Notes: generated from the letters alone by a model not told the origin. Shown: positions 1-12,681, counted from the stretch's first letter. The stretch: DNA of 64,000 bases from Norana najaformis (GCA_964023275.1 OZ029927.1:6433715-6497714); one strand, 5' to 3'. Made by a program: numbers and translations.

Positions 1-885
1 TAGTAATCGCTGCTTGGCTTAGAACCATCGCAACGAAGTCAGAATACGAGTTTTGATGCCGCAGATTAGCGATAAAGTCTAATCTGGTTCCACTGTTGCA
101 GTTTCTAAGCGTTACTGTAATTGTATATTTGTATAGCGCCGACTCCTCAAAAGATCAGAGGAATAGAATCACAAACGAATCAGAGGCACTAACTACACAA
201 GTTTAAATGATGTTAAATGTCATAAAGAACAGGAAGTTCATCGGTAAGCAAGCAGTGATGTAATTTCATGTAATGTAAAACATTTATTTAGCACCTTCAA
301 ATCAGCGCTCAGATAACTGGAAGCCACCAGTGGCGGGCCCCCGCAAACGCACGCAGAGCCCAACCAAAGGATTCCGATCCAGAGTTGCTAGATGACATAG
401 GCCTGCAGATGTGTGTTACCCAACAGCAGTGACAAGGAACCAGTTTCTTCATTGCATCGTAATCTTAAAAAGAGTAGCTGATCTTATTTCCAGTTTAAAT
501 AAAGTGCACCACAGACCCCCTCGTTATGGCGCCCTCCGAAGTAACGCGAATTCGGTTATAACTCCCGAGTTTTCTTCTATGAGAAACAATTTTTTTACCA
601 CAGTACGACCTAGCGTTCAACTGTTCTTGCTGTAATAAAACACAAGATGTGAATGACTTTGTTGCCATTTTCAGATGCTGCTACCAAGAATTTCATGTCC
701 TCTGCCTTTTCTGAACGATAGTAGGCCTAAATGTGCTCATATGTGTTTCCAGTTGATAATCGGAGCTATGACGCGATGATATCTCGCAGGCAAAATGGTA
801 CGAAAGTAAGACAATGATATGAAAATAGGATCTCTAATACTCGTATACGTAAAGCTCGGTCTGTTAAGAATAAACCAGACGCTTT
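1..885. other. Left edge: no gene seen
   Basis: I see no supported coding sequence. A segment at about 225-370 resembles the segment at about 41515-41600 (both hold GCTCAGATAACTGGAA after an AAGTTCATC.GTAAGCAA motif), so it is a dispersed repeat fragment. Confidence 0.4.
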
Positions 886-1052
886 TTATGTCATCGGGGG
901 AAACTCATTTTGACCGCCGCGGGCGAACACACCCACAGCAGATGCCACGCATGCGTAGTAATGCGTGTTTGGCCAAATATTTCGGCCGTTAAAGGACGTT
1001 TTCAGCGCACATGTAGAAGGACGATCACCTGCGATTTCACGTCCCCAAAAAG
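886..1052 (-). CDS. CARD gene exon 4: possible terminal exon
   Basis: A strong acceptor (TTTTTGTTTTTGCAG|CT) opens an exon in the required phase 1 that reads 54 codons (AFWGREIAGDRPS...) to a TAA stop. The sequence is unlike any domain I know, and a GT at GCAG|GTGATC would allow a shorter internal version. No clear polyadenylation signal follows closely; an AATAAA on this strand lies near 284-289. Confidence 0.4.
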
Positions 1053-4000
1053 CTGCAAAAACAAAAACGCAGTAGCTCATACGGACCCCAAGTTCTACTG
1101 GGTTGCACTGGGTTTATTGGCGTACGAAGAAAGAGAAAGACACGCTAGTCGACTGACTGAGCGCTCGCACAGGAACTCTGCGACGTCTACTGTGTAGGGA
1201 CGTTGAGCAAATTCACAACACACAATTGCAGAACGCCATCGATTGAGGCTTCAACATTAAGTCGCAGTGCCACACAAGTGTACACCCTTAGAATGCATGT
1301 AAACAGAGCTTACGACTTTAATGAGACATAGTTAAAGTTCTTTAAAAGTTTTGTTGTATTTCTGTTTTCGCCTCATGTGTAATAAACCATCTGTAAGGAA
1401 TCAAATTTAAAGAAATAAAATAAAACCAGTGTACTTACCATCAGAAAAATAGGACCTGCACTTCTTGTATTCGTTCGGTGGCAGAGCAACAGTCAAGCGG
1501 GCAATCTGAGAACGATATAGGAGCTGAGTGAAGGCGCATTCAACAACTGCCCCGAGGTTCTCGACAGTCACCTCAGCATCGAGTGCCACAGAAGAGAGCA
1601 GCAGTTGACTGAACAGCTGTTCAACGGCGCCTTTCAGTTTCCCGGATGAGTCCATTTCGCGTAAGTCAGTTAGCTCTGTGGCCGTTCTGCAGTAGACGTA
1701 TAGGAAGACACTGTGGCCTTTCTTAGCAGCAATTATCCTCAGCTCGATCTCCTTTAACAAGCGACTCGCTTCGTCCAGTGATTTGCCGCTCAGAATGTCC
1801 GTGAATCTTGCAACGATTTCGTCTTCGGTTTGAATGGCGTCAGGACTCGTTCCAAGTTCGGCACGAACTCTGGCCACAACTGGAACAACAATATTGCCTG
1901 ATTGGTTTGTAAGAAATATGTAGCATGATGTTTAGTTAATTATCTAACATATTCACCAAGCAACATAATTCGGTATCGATCTGCAGCTAGGAAGTAAAGC
2001 TATCATGCAATTGTGGTCCCTTGTCCTGCAACTGAATGTGCTTATTCATTCGTTGCCTTCAATTGGCAGTAAACATGTATTGAAACAAGTTGTTCTAAAT
2101 TGCTTAAACTGCGTTCAGTTGGCAGTAAACATGCACTGAAACAAATTGTTCTGAATTGCTTTGAATTTTAAGAGGCTTCATCTTGAAACATTTTCTGTCT
2201 TATTTTCTCACTAGCCTCCCTCCCGCGCCGGACATCTGCTCGCTGGTTCACAAAATGTCCCTTCAGCTTTGTCATATCTCCGTTTCCCCGTCCATTTCCC
2301 TCCTCTGCATCCATGCATACGTACACGCCTACATACATACTTACTTACGTAATACAGACTACACAAATGAAGTGCTAAACTTGCCTCCGCCTTTGTCGAG
2401 TAGGTTGGCAATGTGGCTTTGGTTTGATTCGTGGAGACAGCGGACCATCCATCGGTAGTCGTCGACGCTACGTCTTCTGAGGACGTCGAGCAGGACCTCG
2501 TTCCTTCTGTGGTTGGTTGGCTCCGCGGAAATCGTCTCTCGTTGTCTTCCGTTTATGACCTGCGCCGAGAACAGTCGTACTAAGAGGTCGTTGCAGTCGA
2601 CGAGGTCCACCAGACTCTCCTGATTTGTATCCAGAATCGACATCTCGTATTCCGTGAGCGGCCAATCGCCGCCGTATTCGGACTTATATTCTACAGACCA
2701 TTAATTATGTTACATCGTTAATAACCAGTGCAACGCGTATAATTGATGAATTAAAATATTACAGTGATGTTCCCACGGATCAGCTATTGAAGCTTTAAGA
2801 AAGAATATTTCGAGGAAAATAACGACAGTGAAGACGCAGGGATACTTGGTGCGAGGGAGTAAGACATACCTTGAGGTAGGCCTACTTATGTGGGCCTAAA
2901 CGTTTTCTGCAGCGACCGTATGGCCTCCATGCTGTTCATTTGCAATTAATTTATCAGATGAGATCCTTAGTCATACCTGGCCAACTGAACGAGACCACAC
3001 CATTTTAAGTTCGGATCGTGTTAGCCCGAGATACATATCTCTCAAATATAGTCATGGTCGGTACGCGAAGCCACTTCCTCTTGCACTGAGGCGCCTTGAC
3101 GGAGCGCTCTTACCGAAGAAGCTACCCTCTGCCATTCTTACAATTGTATACCAATTCCTTAGGCCCTATATGTCGGATTCGTCCTACGTATCGCGGCTAG
3201 GTCGTGAAATCAGAAGCATTATCGTACAAGATGCAACATTATTAGAATGTTTACTTTGCGAGCCTTACTACCTTGTTGGCGGTAGTGAAGGATGGCTGCC
3301 GTGCGTTGGGGACGAGGAGTGGCAGACAGACTTGGTAAATAGCGCTAGGACAGTCGCTGGGTGTGATGAAGCGAACTGAGAGTTGAAAGAGAATTCGGAG
3401 AATTTGAAGAACGGACAGTATGAACTGTGCGTTCGACAGCTTGCTTTGTTTTGGTGACTTTCAAGCAAGACGCCGTGACAGTTGTATTTGGGTATAGCCA
3501 AAGAAGACCATTGTAAAATAGCAAGCTATATATGAACTTTTGTAAATGGACACAGAAACTGGTTGTCTGTAAAGTTATCTGAAATGACAGTTAATTAGCC
3601 ACAGTTATAGACATTCTTTCACTTGCTTGCTAATTTACAACAGCAGTGAACATCGAAACGAGCAGAAGTGCCATCAAAGAGTCAATTTTAATTGTAGTTC
3701 AACTGTAATTAATTACAAATTGATCACGTAATTGTAATTATAATTGATTTGTGAATCCATCAATTACATATAATTGTAACTGGAATGGTGTAATTGTAAT
3801 TGTCATGTTGTAATTGAATTTTTGTCGATTACTGGAAACTAACCCATGATTGGTCTTGCTACTTAATTGTAAATGTAATTATTAGACTTGCTGTCTCCTT
3901 ATCTTACAAGTGCTGGCAAGCAGTAATGCAACACTTGAATGTGAATTTAAAGCATAACTGAACAGTAATTGTAATTAACACTAATGTAATTGTAATTTAG

Positions 4001-4420
4001 TTGACCAAGATTGTACTTGTAATTTAATTGACTAAATAGAAAAGTAATTGTAATTTAACTGGATATTTTGATGCAGTTGACCCAATCCTGCAAAGAGTAG
4101 CATACACATAAGCAATTGTATACAGAGATCGAAGTACCTCCATTCTCTGTCAGGTAGTTGACCAGGTGAGTCTGTCGCGTGTCCTTCAGCGCACCGATTA
4201 AGCTATCGTATTTATTTTTCTGGCGAATGTAGTTCAGGAGTTGAGCATTTCTTCTGTAGAACGGACGATGGTCCTTGATGTCATCGAGTTCGATCCTAGT
4301 AAGAGTTTTATTAGAGAGTAGTTTGTCCAGCAGTCCAGAGTCAGGATTCATCCGTTCTTCCAGGAAGCTTCCATGTTGATCAAACATCCCCTGAATGAAG
4401 CTCCCTTCCATGTTGATCAA
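886..4420 (-). CDS. Tandem-CARD adaptor-like protein (4-exon gene model)
   Basis: Coding exons in transcript order are 4420-4138, 2690-2385, 1879-1439 and 1052-886, giving about 398 residues. Every internal junction is phase 1, and each exon length fits that phase. The first two exons each encode an about 85-residue CARD-like six-helix pattern (leucine-rich helices, an LL..I or LL..L core, and a QxHLxNxL or QSHIANLL last helix followed by GG). The third exon encodes a 147-residue helical region that I recognise only as the sort found beside CARD or death domains in invertebrate proteins. The family is known for homotypic assembly in apoptotic or innate immune signalling; that role here is inference. 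No NACHT, caspase or kinase domain is seen. Intron 2 begins with GC, not GT. The start codon is the least certain part, because a 37-bp tandem repeat overlaps it. Confidence 0.7.
1439..1879 (-). CDS. CARD gene exon 3: helical region of unknown function
   Basis: This is a 441-nt symmetric phase 1-1 exon between acceptor TTGTTCCAG|TT and donor GATG|GTAAGT. It encodes the stretch from VARVRAELGTSPDA to YFSDG. The middle part (HSVFLYVYCRT, then GKLKGAVEQLFSQLL) looks like a compact alpha/beta or helical domain; no catalytic motif is seen. Confidence 0.65.
2385..2690 (-). CDS. CARD gene exon 2: second CARD, with a GC donor
   Basis: The acceptor is TCTGTAG|AA and the exon is phase 1 at both ends (306 nt). 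It encodes a CARD-like domain with the core LLVRLFSAQVINGRQRETIS and the end QSHIANLLDKGG. The donor reads GGAG|GCAAGT, the classic GC-AG donor context; it falls at the same point after the GG of the CARD as the GT donor of exon 1. Confidence 0.72.
3690..4070. repeat. Degenerate TAATTGTAATT-rich repeat in CARD intron 1
   Basis: The motif TAATTGTAATT and its variants recur many times on both strands across about 380 bp, with no fixed period. It looks like an old, decayed short tandem repeat. Confidence 0.6.
4138..4420 (-). CDS. CARD gene exon 1: first CARD
   Basis: It encodes a CARD (SGLLDKLLSNKTLTRIELDD..., ending TRQTHLVNYLTENGG) and stops at a GT donor (GAG|GTACTT) in phase 1. Several in-frame ATGs lie at the 5' end (at 4420 and downstream), and I cannot tell which one is used or whether a non-coding exon lies upstream. 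Confidence 0.7.
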
Positions 4421-4479
4421 ACATCCCCTGAATGAAGCTCCCTTCCATGTTAATCAAACATCTCCTGAATGAAGCTCCC
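4369..4479. repeat. 37-bp tandem repeat, three copies, over the CARD gene start
   Basis: Three nearly identical 37-bp units lie at 4369-4405, 4406-4442 and 4443-4479 (unit begins TTCCATGTTGATCAAACATC). On the minus strand each carries an ATG and a CAG that could act as start codon and splice acceptor. Because 37 is not a multiple of 3, only the copy nearest the CARD is in frame over its whole length. Confidence 0.9.
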
Positions 4480-5119
4480 GTCGTCGGAGTTTCTGTGCTG
4501 CTCTTCCAGCCTCTAACAGATAAGTTTAAACAATCTCTTAATTTAAAATGTTCACAGTCAGAGTTCACTTGGAATTTTTCCTCTATTCATCTGTGCGTGC
4601 AACTGACCTGTTGTAGAGTGTCACGTTTCGTTTCTAATTGCTTACTCTGCACGTAAACAATTAACATTACGTTTTTAGTCACTGATTTAGTTTTGGCCAA
4701 GTCCTGTGAATAAGTTTATTTCCGTGACTTAGCTTTTTGGATGCTGAAGAAATCCCGAGAATAGCCCACATACGGTTACGATATGTAGGCCATAATTATG
4801 TATTGTCTAATGCAAACACTGTTAACTGTCTAGTGCAAACACTGTTAAATCCGAAAAAATAATGCTACAGTAGCACTGTAGTGCTGTAGCACTGATTTTT
4901 CAGATTTAGCAGTGTTTGCATGGACATACAGATCCGTATAAACAGAGGCGAACGTTACTCAAAGAAAACAGGAGGTCCATTAAGCCATACACTCAAGGAT
5001 AGGAGCCTCATGACGAATCAGGAGTACTTGGCTGGTTCATGGTCACCTGGCTATAGCATGACATTCTCTGGTGCAACATCTACCATTTTTGGCGTACCTT
5101 TGCTTCCCTTTCTATCGAA

Positions 5120-5420
5120 TCTAATCCGATCACTTCTATAGCGCCGTTATCAAAATGCACAAGGCATCAATCGATGGTCGCTTCTAGTGAAACCGTAGGC
5201 AAAACTAGTAATTCGCTGGACAAGCCAGGTGGTCGATAGGTCAGAGAACCCAGACGTCGGGCTACGGTGGGTAGGCAGTTAAAACAGTCATATGTTTACA
5301 CATGAATCATAGTCAAGAACTGAATGAATGCACAGAACTTACCAATGAATTCCAAAGGCTTCGGACCAAAAATACAGAGAACGCCCGAAATCTGCAGGAT
5401 ACTAAATGTGTTTGAAACTC
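5120..5420 (-). mobile_element. LINE 3' end fragment (CR1/L2-type)
   Basis: Read on the minus strand, this ends with CCATCGATTGATGCCTTGTG, a gap and GGCGCTATAG, the 3' end shared by several LINE copies in this window. The region around 5290-5400 aligns by eye with the LINE end at 16400-16490. An apparent exon ending at a GTAAGT near 5343 is therefore only LINE sequence. Confidence 0.6.
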
Positions 5421-6870
5421 GATGCAGCAAATAAGTAAGCTCAAGCCATGTTAATAACATAGACGCTAGGATGGAGACAGACAGAGACAGACAGACAGAC
5501 AGCAGAAACGGCGGGCGGTTTAACAGGGCACCTCCAATAATCGACAGAAACATAGGCCGATGCCGAGCCAAGACCAGGTACAGAATTTCTAGATACAAAC
5601 GAATCGTGCAGAACTGTAGGCTTACGCGAGGAAGCTCCATAATTTCAGCTTGCATAGTGCTTGCATGAAGACCTCTTCATTCAGTCCTGCTGATACAGTT
5701 TCAATATTGCAGCACAGAGCTTCTCTCTCTTCAGCCCCCAAAAGCTACGTCTCAAGGACCAGCTCATTCGCAGGCGTCTACTCACAGAAACAAAATCGGT
5801 GGGGGCAGATATGGTCAGGTTTAGTCTCAAGTCCACGCCGTTTATGGCGCGTAGGCCTACTAAGCAACCATAGGCCTTTAACAGCGGAGTGCAATCACAG
5901 TTACCTTAGCCGAAGACTACTATAATTCTGATGTCAGTGCATAAATCCCCGCATGGATTGTCGCATAGTTGTAGGCTTATTAGCTGAACTAATGTATTTC
6001 GGTTTCTCGAGCCATTTTCCCTCAAATGCCACGCCAGACACTTGAGGGGGACTTCAAACATGCTTATTGTTATCACTATTTATTGCCGCGGCCGCCACCA
6101 CAGCCACCACCATCACCATTGTCCGTCATTCGTATATACACGACTATGGTGACTAAATGATGATACGAGGGAAAGCGCAAGACACGAATATTACAACATC
6201 GTAATCTCGAAATTTCTACTTAAAAACTAAGCGCAGGGCACCATCTTATTTGCGAGCGCTGCGTCAAGTCAGTGGGGTTGTGCAACGATGCCATGTCAAG
6301 AACCAAGTCTTTATGGTGGGTTGTGTTAGCTGAGAGAAAAGGGAAGGCAACGGGAGAAACAGTGAGGGGCCAAGAAGAGAACATAGTTCGCAAATATCCA
6401 AATGACCTCTCAAAATATTGTTCGCCTGCAGATTACATTTGAATGTGCCTTGTTATCAGACAGTAGATTACACGAGCGTTCGGGGAACATTTGGGCCACT
6501 TTTAAGAGTAAGCCAGGGCCTACATGAATTACTGGTCTAACGGAGATTCCAGATAAAACTTTAACTTTCGATATAGGCTTCTGAATTAAAGAAAATGTAT
6601 GGGCCCTACAGTACATCATAAATTATGCCGTTGGCCTCCTTCTAAATAGGCCTGTAGGCCTCGGCAACCGGATGTAACTGAATTGTCCGACACAGGTAAT
6701 TAGATTCAATTCGACTAACAAAATAAATGGAAATAATTACATACCAAACATACGAGTGACGACTCTGGTTATGCTTTTATGCAGAGGAATTAAAAGCACT
6801 CACGAGAGATACCGACGGCGTTCAGATAACCAGTCACAGAGCCTTCAATTATAGAAGGTTCTGATAATTG
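5420..6870. other. Gene-free stretch with LINE-tail fragment
   Basis: An AGAC microsatellite lies at about 5472-5502. A minus-strand LINE 3' tail fragment lies at about 5765-5840 (CTCACAGAAACAAAATCGGT, matching the tail family at 38250). I see nothing else. Confidence 0.4.
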
Positions 6871-6879
6871 AAGGCTTTG

Positions 6880-7045
6880 ACCAATCCCAAACACCACTCA
6901 CCGTAGCTGCCACGCTGTCTCTCTGCCTGACTTTTGGATCTTGACCTGGAACCGAACCCTTTTGCCTATCGATTTTGTTTTGACTGAGCGCCTGTGAATA
7001 AGCGCTGAGCGCTGTAGAAATCTCGGGATTACGATTGTACTGAGA
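6880..7045 (+). mobile_element. LINE 3' tail fragment
   Basis: The segment containing TTTTGTTTTGACTGAGCGCC and ending GCTGTAGAAATCTCGGGATT is the sense copy of the 3' tail that follows the RT fragment at 27890-28940. It is truncated at its 5' end. Confidence 0.6.
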
Positions 7046-7049
7046 TAAA

Positions 7050-9353
7050 CAAGACCAAACGCCCATCCCTCTAAACCTCTCCTATTACGTCGTTGCTCTG
7101 AACGCCCCCGCAGTAATTCTGCTGTATTCAGAAGTCTGGTTCCCTACTTTCGCCAGACGAAACGCTGGTGCAACGCGAACGTTATATCGGTTACACCAGG
7201 CAAATTTGTCATCATAAAGGCTACATGCATCCGCTATCGAGGCTTGATTAGGCCTGCTAGAGTCAAGAAGCACATGTAGGCCTAGCTTAGTTCTTTCTTT
7301 CCAGTTGCTCTGAGGTGTAGTTGCCCTAAACGAAGGAGGTAAATACTGGTGGACAGCATGGGTCTACATTGCGATTTGACCAGCTGAGCGAATGAATAAT
7401 CAGCGAGTCAAGATCGTCACTTCTGGATTTCCCATTTCGGCTGAAAGGACTGACGTAATGTCGTCCCCATATAGCGGAAATTACGACGTGAAATGTCGTA
7501 CCCTAACCCGCTAGGTGGCGCACGTGTAAGGGGGATTACTGACTTCCGGTCTGCGTCGTGGAAAGCAGTGATTGATTTTCTTTGAAATTAATGGTGACGC
7601 AAACTATCGGATGTAGAGTAGTAGGTCCAGGTTTTCTTCACACGCCATCTACTCACTTCCCCAAATACACACTTTTCTGTTGGGGATTCAGAATGCCTCC
7701 AATCGCTCTTCTTAAAATGATGAACAATGTATCGGACAGTTCTAAAGGACCTTTATAACAGAGCTCGCAAAGACGCCAAGTCCGCCTTGAGAAGACTGTT
7801 GTATGTTTGGGGCATAATTAAGAGGTGAGACTACGATGACCAGTGGGGGGGGGGGGGGAGAGATCAGATGAGAACTTTCATTCAACCTAATGTGTCAGGT
7901 AATGACTTCTATGCCTACATGACGACACGTCAGTCTCTTTCACATCTTCGTCCACAGCATCACCTGCTGCGATCACAGACGCATAACTCGAAGTTCAACT
8001 ACGGAATCTATAGAATTTGCGTAATTTCTAACAGGTGGCAATAAAACAAATGTCATAATTTGCAAATTATTTGGGTCTATTATCGAAACATACAGGCCCC
8101 TACGTCGAAAGATATGCACACATTCAAGAGTCCCTTAACAGATTCTTTCATATTAGCCTATTAGTTCTACTGTACAAACAAATAAGTCTCCTATACATGA
8201 AAACATATGCATATTCAAACATGAAAAATATAACAAGTAATTACATACTCAAAAGTCCCCTAACAAATTTCTTCACTGTAGTATCATTAAAAACAAAACA
8301 GTTCCCAGCTACAACAGGTTAGCGCTTTTGAGAGGTACTCGAAGAGCGTTATATAAGTGCTTGTTACATTACATTACAATAGAACAGAATCAGTCAAATA
8401 AGCCTACATCTACTTCTGTCCTCGGTTTGAGTCCGAGTAGATTAAATTTCCTGTTCTCAGCCATACAAGGAACTGCAGAGCTAACACAATATCACTCGCG
8501 CGCGCACACATACACACGCACGCACGCACTGCATTCAGCGATTCACTCACTCATCATCCTTGTAATTCGACAGCAGCCAAAAAGCGAAGTCATTCATAGG
8601 CGCCCAACACAAATCGTCAAAATAATTTTCTCATATAGGCCTAGTTTGTGGCTTTCACTTTCCGTTGAAGAGGCGCTATGCAATGTGCAATTACGATTGC
8701 ACATTCACTTTAACTTGCCGAATCCCAGCTGCTTTATCCCGCAACTCGTCGTGTCGCTCCGATACGAGTCCAAACTGTTCGGGTCAATTATCCAATGTCG
8801 TCACTCAGCTACAGGCATTGACACGCAAGCGTCGATGAAGCCGGGTCACTCGAGTCGTCGTTACTCGTCATATTCAAAGTAGGTCTACACGCAGGATACG
8901 ACCAGTGGTCGGCAACAGATAAAACTGATTTTGCTTTAAGACAAAGCAGCGACGCGGTTGTTTCAAGACTTTGGCTCCAAAGTTGATGCAACCTGTGCAT
9001 GTCGGTGGCCATGTTGCTGCACATTTCGCCGACTCTGCATTTCGGCAATTGTTAGTCTCAAGGCGGATTTCGCTCGATGATTCTTTTATGTTCGGACTTC
9101 TACTGTTATCGAGTCAGCGTTTGGGATTCATATTTTGGTTCTGTATACGGACAGGCGATTAGATCCGAGTGGTCGGCTGAGTATGCCACTAATGTGAGAA
9201 CTGTCAAGGCTCAGAAGTCTGAACACCATTGAGAATTTTTCTAGTGAAATACGCCTAGGGACCTTAAGCCAACGATCATCATCGTATTTTATGATCAGGC
9301 TGTGATGATGTTTGGAAATTTGAACGCGTGAACAACTTAGGCGTACATTTGTG
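7050..9353. other. No gene seen; simple sequence only
   Basis: I find no supported exon. A run of 14 G lies at 7845-7858 and a CA/CG-rich dinucleotide tract at about 8500-8530. Open frames here have no recognisable domains. Confidence 0.4.
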
Positions 9354-9476
9354 GACATGCGCAGCGTAGTATACTTTTGCCTCAGACGAGTCCAGACATG
9401 CGCAGCGTAGTATACTTTTGCCTCAGACGAGTCCAGACATGCGCAGCGTAGTATACTTTTGCCTCTGACGTGTCCA
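9354..9476. repeat. 41-bp tandem repeat, three copies
   Basis: Units lie at 9354-9394, 9395-9435 and 9436-9476 and begin GACATGCGCAGCGTAGTATA. The third copy has two substitutions near its end. A partial GACATG follows. Confidence 0.92.
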
Positions 9477-9479
9477 GAC

Positions 9480-10849
9480 ATGTTCCGACAATGTGTAGGC
9501 ACGAGTGAGATAAATGCATATAAGTTGACTGTAAATGGAGTTAATATTTAGGCCTTCGATGTGATGAGCCGTGGCGGCTCCAGGATTGCTTGCTGGGGGA
9601 GGTCGAGCATTTCCAGAAGGGTGGCCACATTCTGGCAGTCCACCATGCATGGGTTCGGTCTGATAACGGTGGGGCGCGAAGCGGCGAACCCCCTCACGCC
9701 TATAGGTAAATCCTCCCCTAGATGAACGTTGAAATTTAGTAGAGATTTAGAATTTGGAGAAACTGTACGAATTTATGCGACAATTGGCATTTTTAAAAAG
9801 AAGAAATTCAATACTGATCAAGAAGAAATATTCGTGAGCTATGTAGAAACAGACCACTTTATTTTATATAAGATATTGCAAGTAGCGATTAAGGCAGCAC
9901 TGAAGAGATGAGGGGAGTGACAATTATCAACATCTATGGCGTGCCCCTCTACAGCGTTTCCCTTTTCACAACACGCTGCCATCCGTTTCTATTCTGGGCA
10001 CGTCGCCTGCAGGCTGTGCAGTCCGAGATTAAACGGTCGCAGGTCGGTCTTCACCCGGATGGGATTTAAAACCGAGGTGTTCGACAGCCAAGATCACCAC
10101 TGTTTATTCTTTGTTGCTTACTTCTGATTGGTTCGTCGTGTGCGCAATTTGCAGATGCAGTAAATTTCGTATGTTCGGACTTCTGCTCTATCCAATTCCG
10201 TGTTTCTAAGTTAGGCTCAACTTAGCGATTACATGTATCCGATTCTGCGTTTCTAAAGGCTCAACTCAGCTTCGGATTTCTTGTTTTTGGACTGTACTCG
10301 GTCGTTTTAGTTGGCAACCTTCACCCAAATCGATTTAATGGCACGGCGCCTCTTCAGCCAATTAGAATTTTGTTGGCCTATTCTGGAGTCCGTGGAGGAA
10401 AAACCTCCCAGTGATTTAAATGCAGTTTCTGTCAACCAACTGGTTGGCCGTCAGATTTAATTTTGCAATCTCATCATCATCGTCATCATCATCATGGTCG
10501 TCATCACTGTCATCATCTACCACCAACATCATCACTATTGTCTTCATCATAATCATCATCATCCTCAGGCAGACACAATGCAATTTCATCTGCAGCTCTT
10601 TTCTTCATTCACAATCTGAAAGATGTTTGGAGGAATACCTTCTGAAACAGATAAAACAGTTGAAAGCTCAATTAATTCTGCAACAATTTGCTGAAGTGCA
10701 AAACTTCCTCCAGACCTTCATTTGTACAGAGCCTCTTCAGAATCGCTCAGAATTAAGCACTGGGCAATTAATCATACAGAAGCAAGTAATGCTCCCATGC
10801 CCCGATATTGAGACTTAGAGAAGCCACTCTTCCTTTTTCTGAACCAGCA
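9480..10849. other. No gene seen; TCA microsatellite
   Basis: The only clear structure is an impure (TCA)n tract at about 10470-10565. A 60-codon open frame at 9729-9911 is lysine-rich and unrecognised, and I do not call it a gene. Confidence 0.4.
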
Positions 10850-11065
10850 GATATCCTGGACGTGAGGCCGGTGCATTGCATAACTTGCCACTTAAGTACG
10901 TCCAAGCTTGCGCTGTTACCAAATTCTGCTGCTTAGCAACAGAGACATGGTCATGTTCACAAACAACCTGTCCGGTGTCATTACATGAAGTCTGCTTAGC
11001 AGGCTCAAACCCATAATCGTTGGATTACAGATCCAGTGCACCAACTGAATAGACTAGTGTTGCAC
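10850..11065 (+). repeat. Dispersed SINE-like repeat, copy 1
   Basis: It shares TCCTGGACGTG, then a CAACCTGTCC..GTCATTACATG block, then GCAGGCTCAAACC...ATTACAGATCCAGT with copies at 15365-15570, 19900-20035 and 62590-62850. The order of the blocks is kept in all copies. Confidence 0.6.
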
Positions 11066-11334
11066 AGAAACAGACGTGTCTGTAAATTTCTACTGAATAA
11101 AAAGCCACCAGCTGAATTAAAGCCAATGCTACGCGACTTCAAAGCCAGACCACTCCACAGTACAAGAGAAGCCCTGACATGCATGCAGTGAAGTGGCATG
11201 CCAGCTGGGAAGGTCTGTAATGTCGCCCCTCATAACTCAACACCACAAGTGACCAAGTTGCAGCAGGGTGCAGACAGATACATGCACAGTTCACTGGAGT
11301 CAGCCGGAAAAGCACCAGCCACTGAAGCCCGTCA

Positions 11335-11545
11335 TAGCATTGTTGGAACAAGTTTATTCACAGGTGCTCGGTCAAAACAAAATCGTGAGGGAGGTATAGT
11401 CAGGCTTGGTCAGGCAGGTAGATTTAGCAAAGGCTAAGGTGGGCGGTGTTTGAATTGTAATGGGGTGAAGAAAGACAAGAGAGAAGGAGATATCAGGATA
11501 TAGGATTTTGGAAAAGAAATATTTCAGTTCTGAATGAAAGGCCTG
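11335..11545 (-). mobile_element. LINE 3' tail fragment
   Basis: The plus strand reads GTTTATTCACAGGTGCTCGG and then CAAAACAAAATCG, the reverse of the LINE tail that also occurs at 24750, 27950 and 38250. Confidence 0.6.
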
Positions 11546-12681
11546 CATCTAATTCGATACTTGCCAAGAGCATAGAAAGCTGCAGACCAATGGAAGGCCA
11601 CAGACGAGTACTGACTGCAGTTATCTAATGCCAAACTGCAGAAGACTACAAGAACACTGTTCTAATGATCCATGCTGGTGCCTCTAAGGATCGGACAAGC
11701 GGTGCCAGAGCCGGGGGATGTCCTCTAAGTTCTGCCCAAATGTCTCATCCCATGGCAGCAAGACCTGCAGACAGAATCTACGTGGTCAGCCAGAGACAGA
11801 CCTTCACTGAACAGCACACCAAGATCCAAACAGCCACTGAAGACTTCTAGCAAGAAAATGTTGATACCACTATTGTATCGTCAATCAGTTTTACCCTATG
11901 GCCTTATACCAATCCATAATGTACCATGTCTTGGCAAGGTTCTGATGCAGACGCTGTATAAAAGTAATTGTAAATCTCAGAAATTTCTCGTCACCACAGA
12001 AAGCCACATTAAACGCCAGCTAATTCACGGGCACCGCATCAAATTAAGTCTGCAAGAGCCAGGTTGTTTGGTCAGTTTCAGTGCCAGATGAAGTCTATGA
12101 CGAGGATCTGGATGGTCAAGCCGGGAAGATAGCATGGTGCTAAGGTGTAAAGTAATTATGATGGCAACAGTTGTAGGATGGTGCAGGATGGAAGTAGGAG
12201 AGGATAGTTTCATTCAGTCAAATTCCACAGCTGTGGTGACATCTGTCTGCAAAGTTTTTACAACAGCCATCATAAATGATACGCATACAATAGGTTCAAC
12301 TGTTCAGCATGTGGAATACAGCTGTATGTCACTGGCATACAGATGCGTGTCCTGAAACCCATTGCAGTAGTAATACCCATAATGACCGCAGTACACTACT
12401 TTGTATGTAGAGGACCCAAAGACCAGCACTGAGTGAGACGACCACGAGTCACAACGACCCAAGTTAAAATCTATGAAACCATCACCATCTTCAAAATGTA
12501 TAATTGGCTCAACAGTAAGTACTGAATCAACTGTTGCACGACGTTGTTAGATATTAATTTGCATTATCTCAATACAAGATATAATATATTCTTAGTTTAT
12601 ATCAACAACACAAACTATGCCAAAGATTTACCGAATACTAAAAATAAGTTAAAATGATGTTACCAACAGCAAGAACAGGTT
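11546..12681. other. Gene-free stretch 3' of the pseudokinase gene
   Basis: I see no exon or recognisable repeat. This is where the 3' UTR and polyadenylation site of the minus-strand pseudokinase gene should be; no AATAAA close to the stop codon is evident. Confidence 0.35.

Noticed and set aside
5343..5655. Apparent membrane-protein exon ending at a good GTAAGT donor (minus strand)
   Set aside because: The 3' half aligns by eye with the LINE 3' end at 16400-16490, and the 'membrane' part partly reads an AGAC microsatellite.
10600..10860. Frame with SGGSFALQQIVAELIELSTV on the minus strand as a gene fragment
   Set aside because: It is broken by stops on both sides and has no recognisable family; it could be chance or a very old pseudogene.
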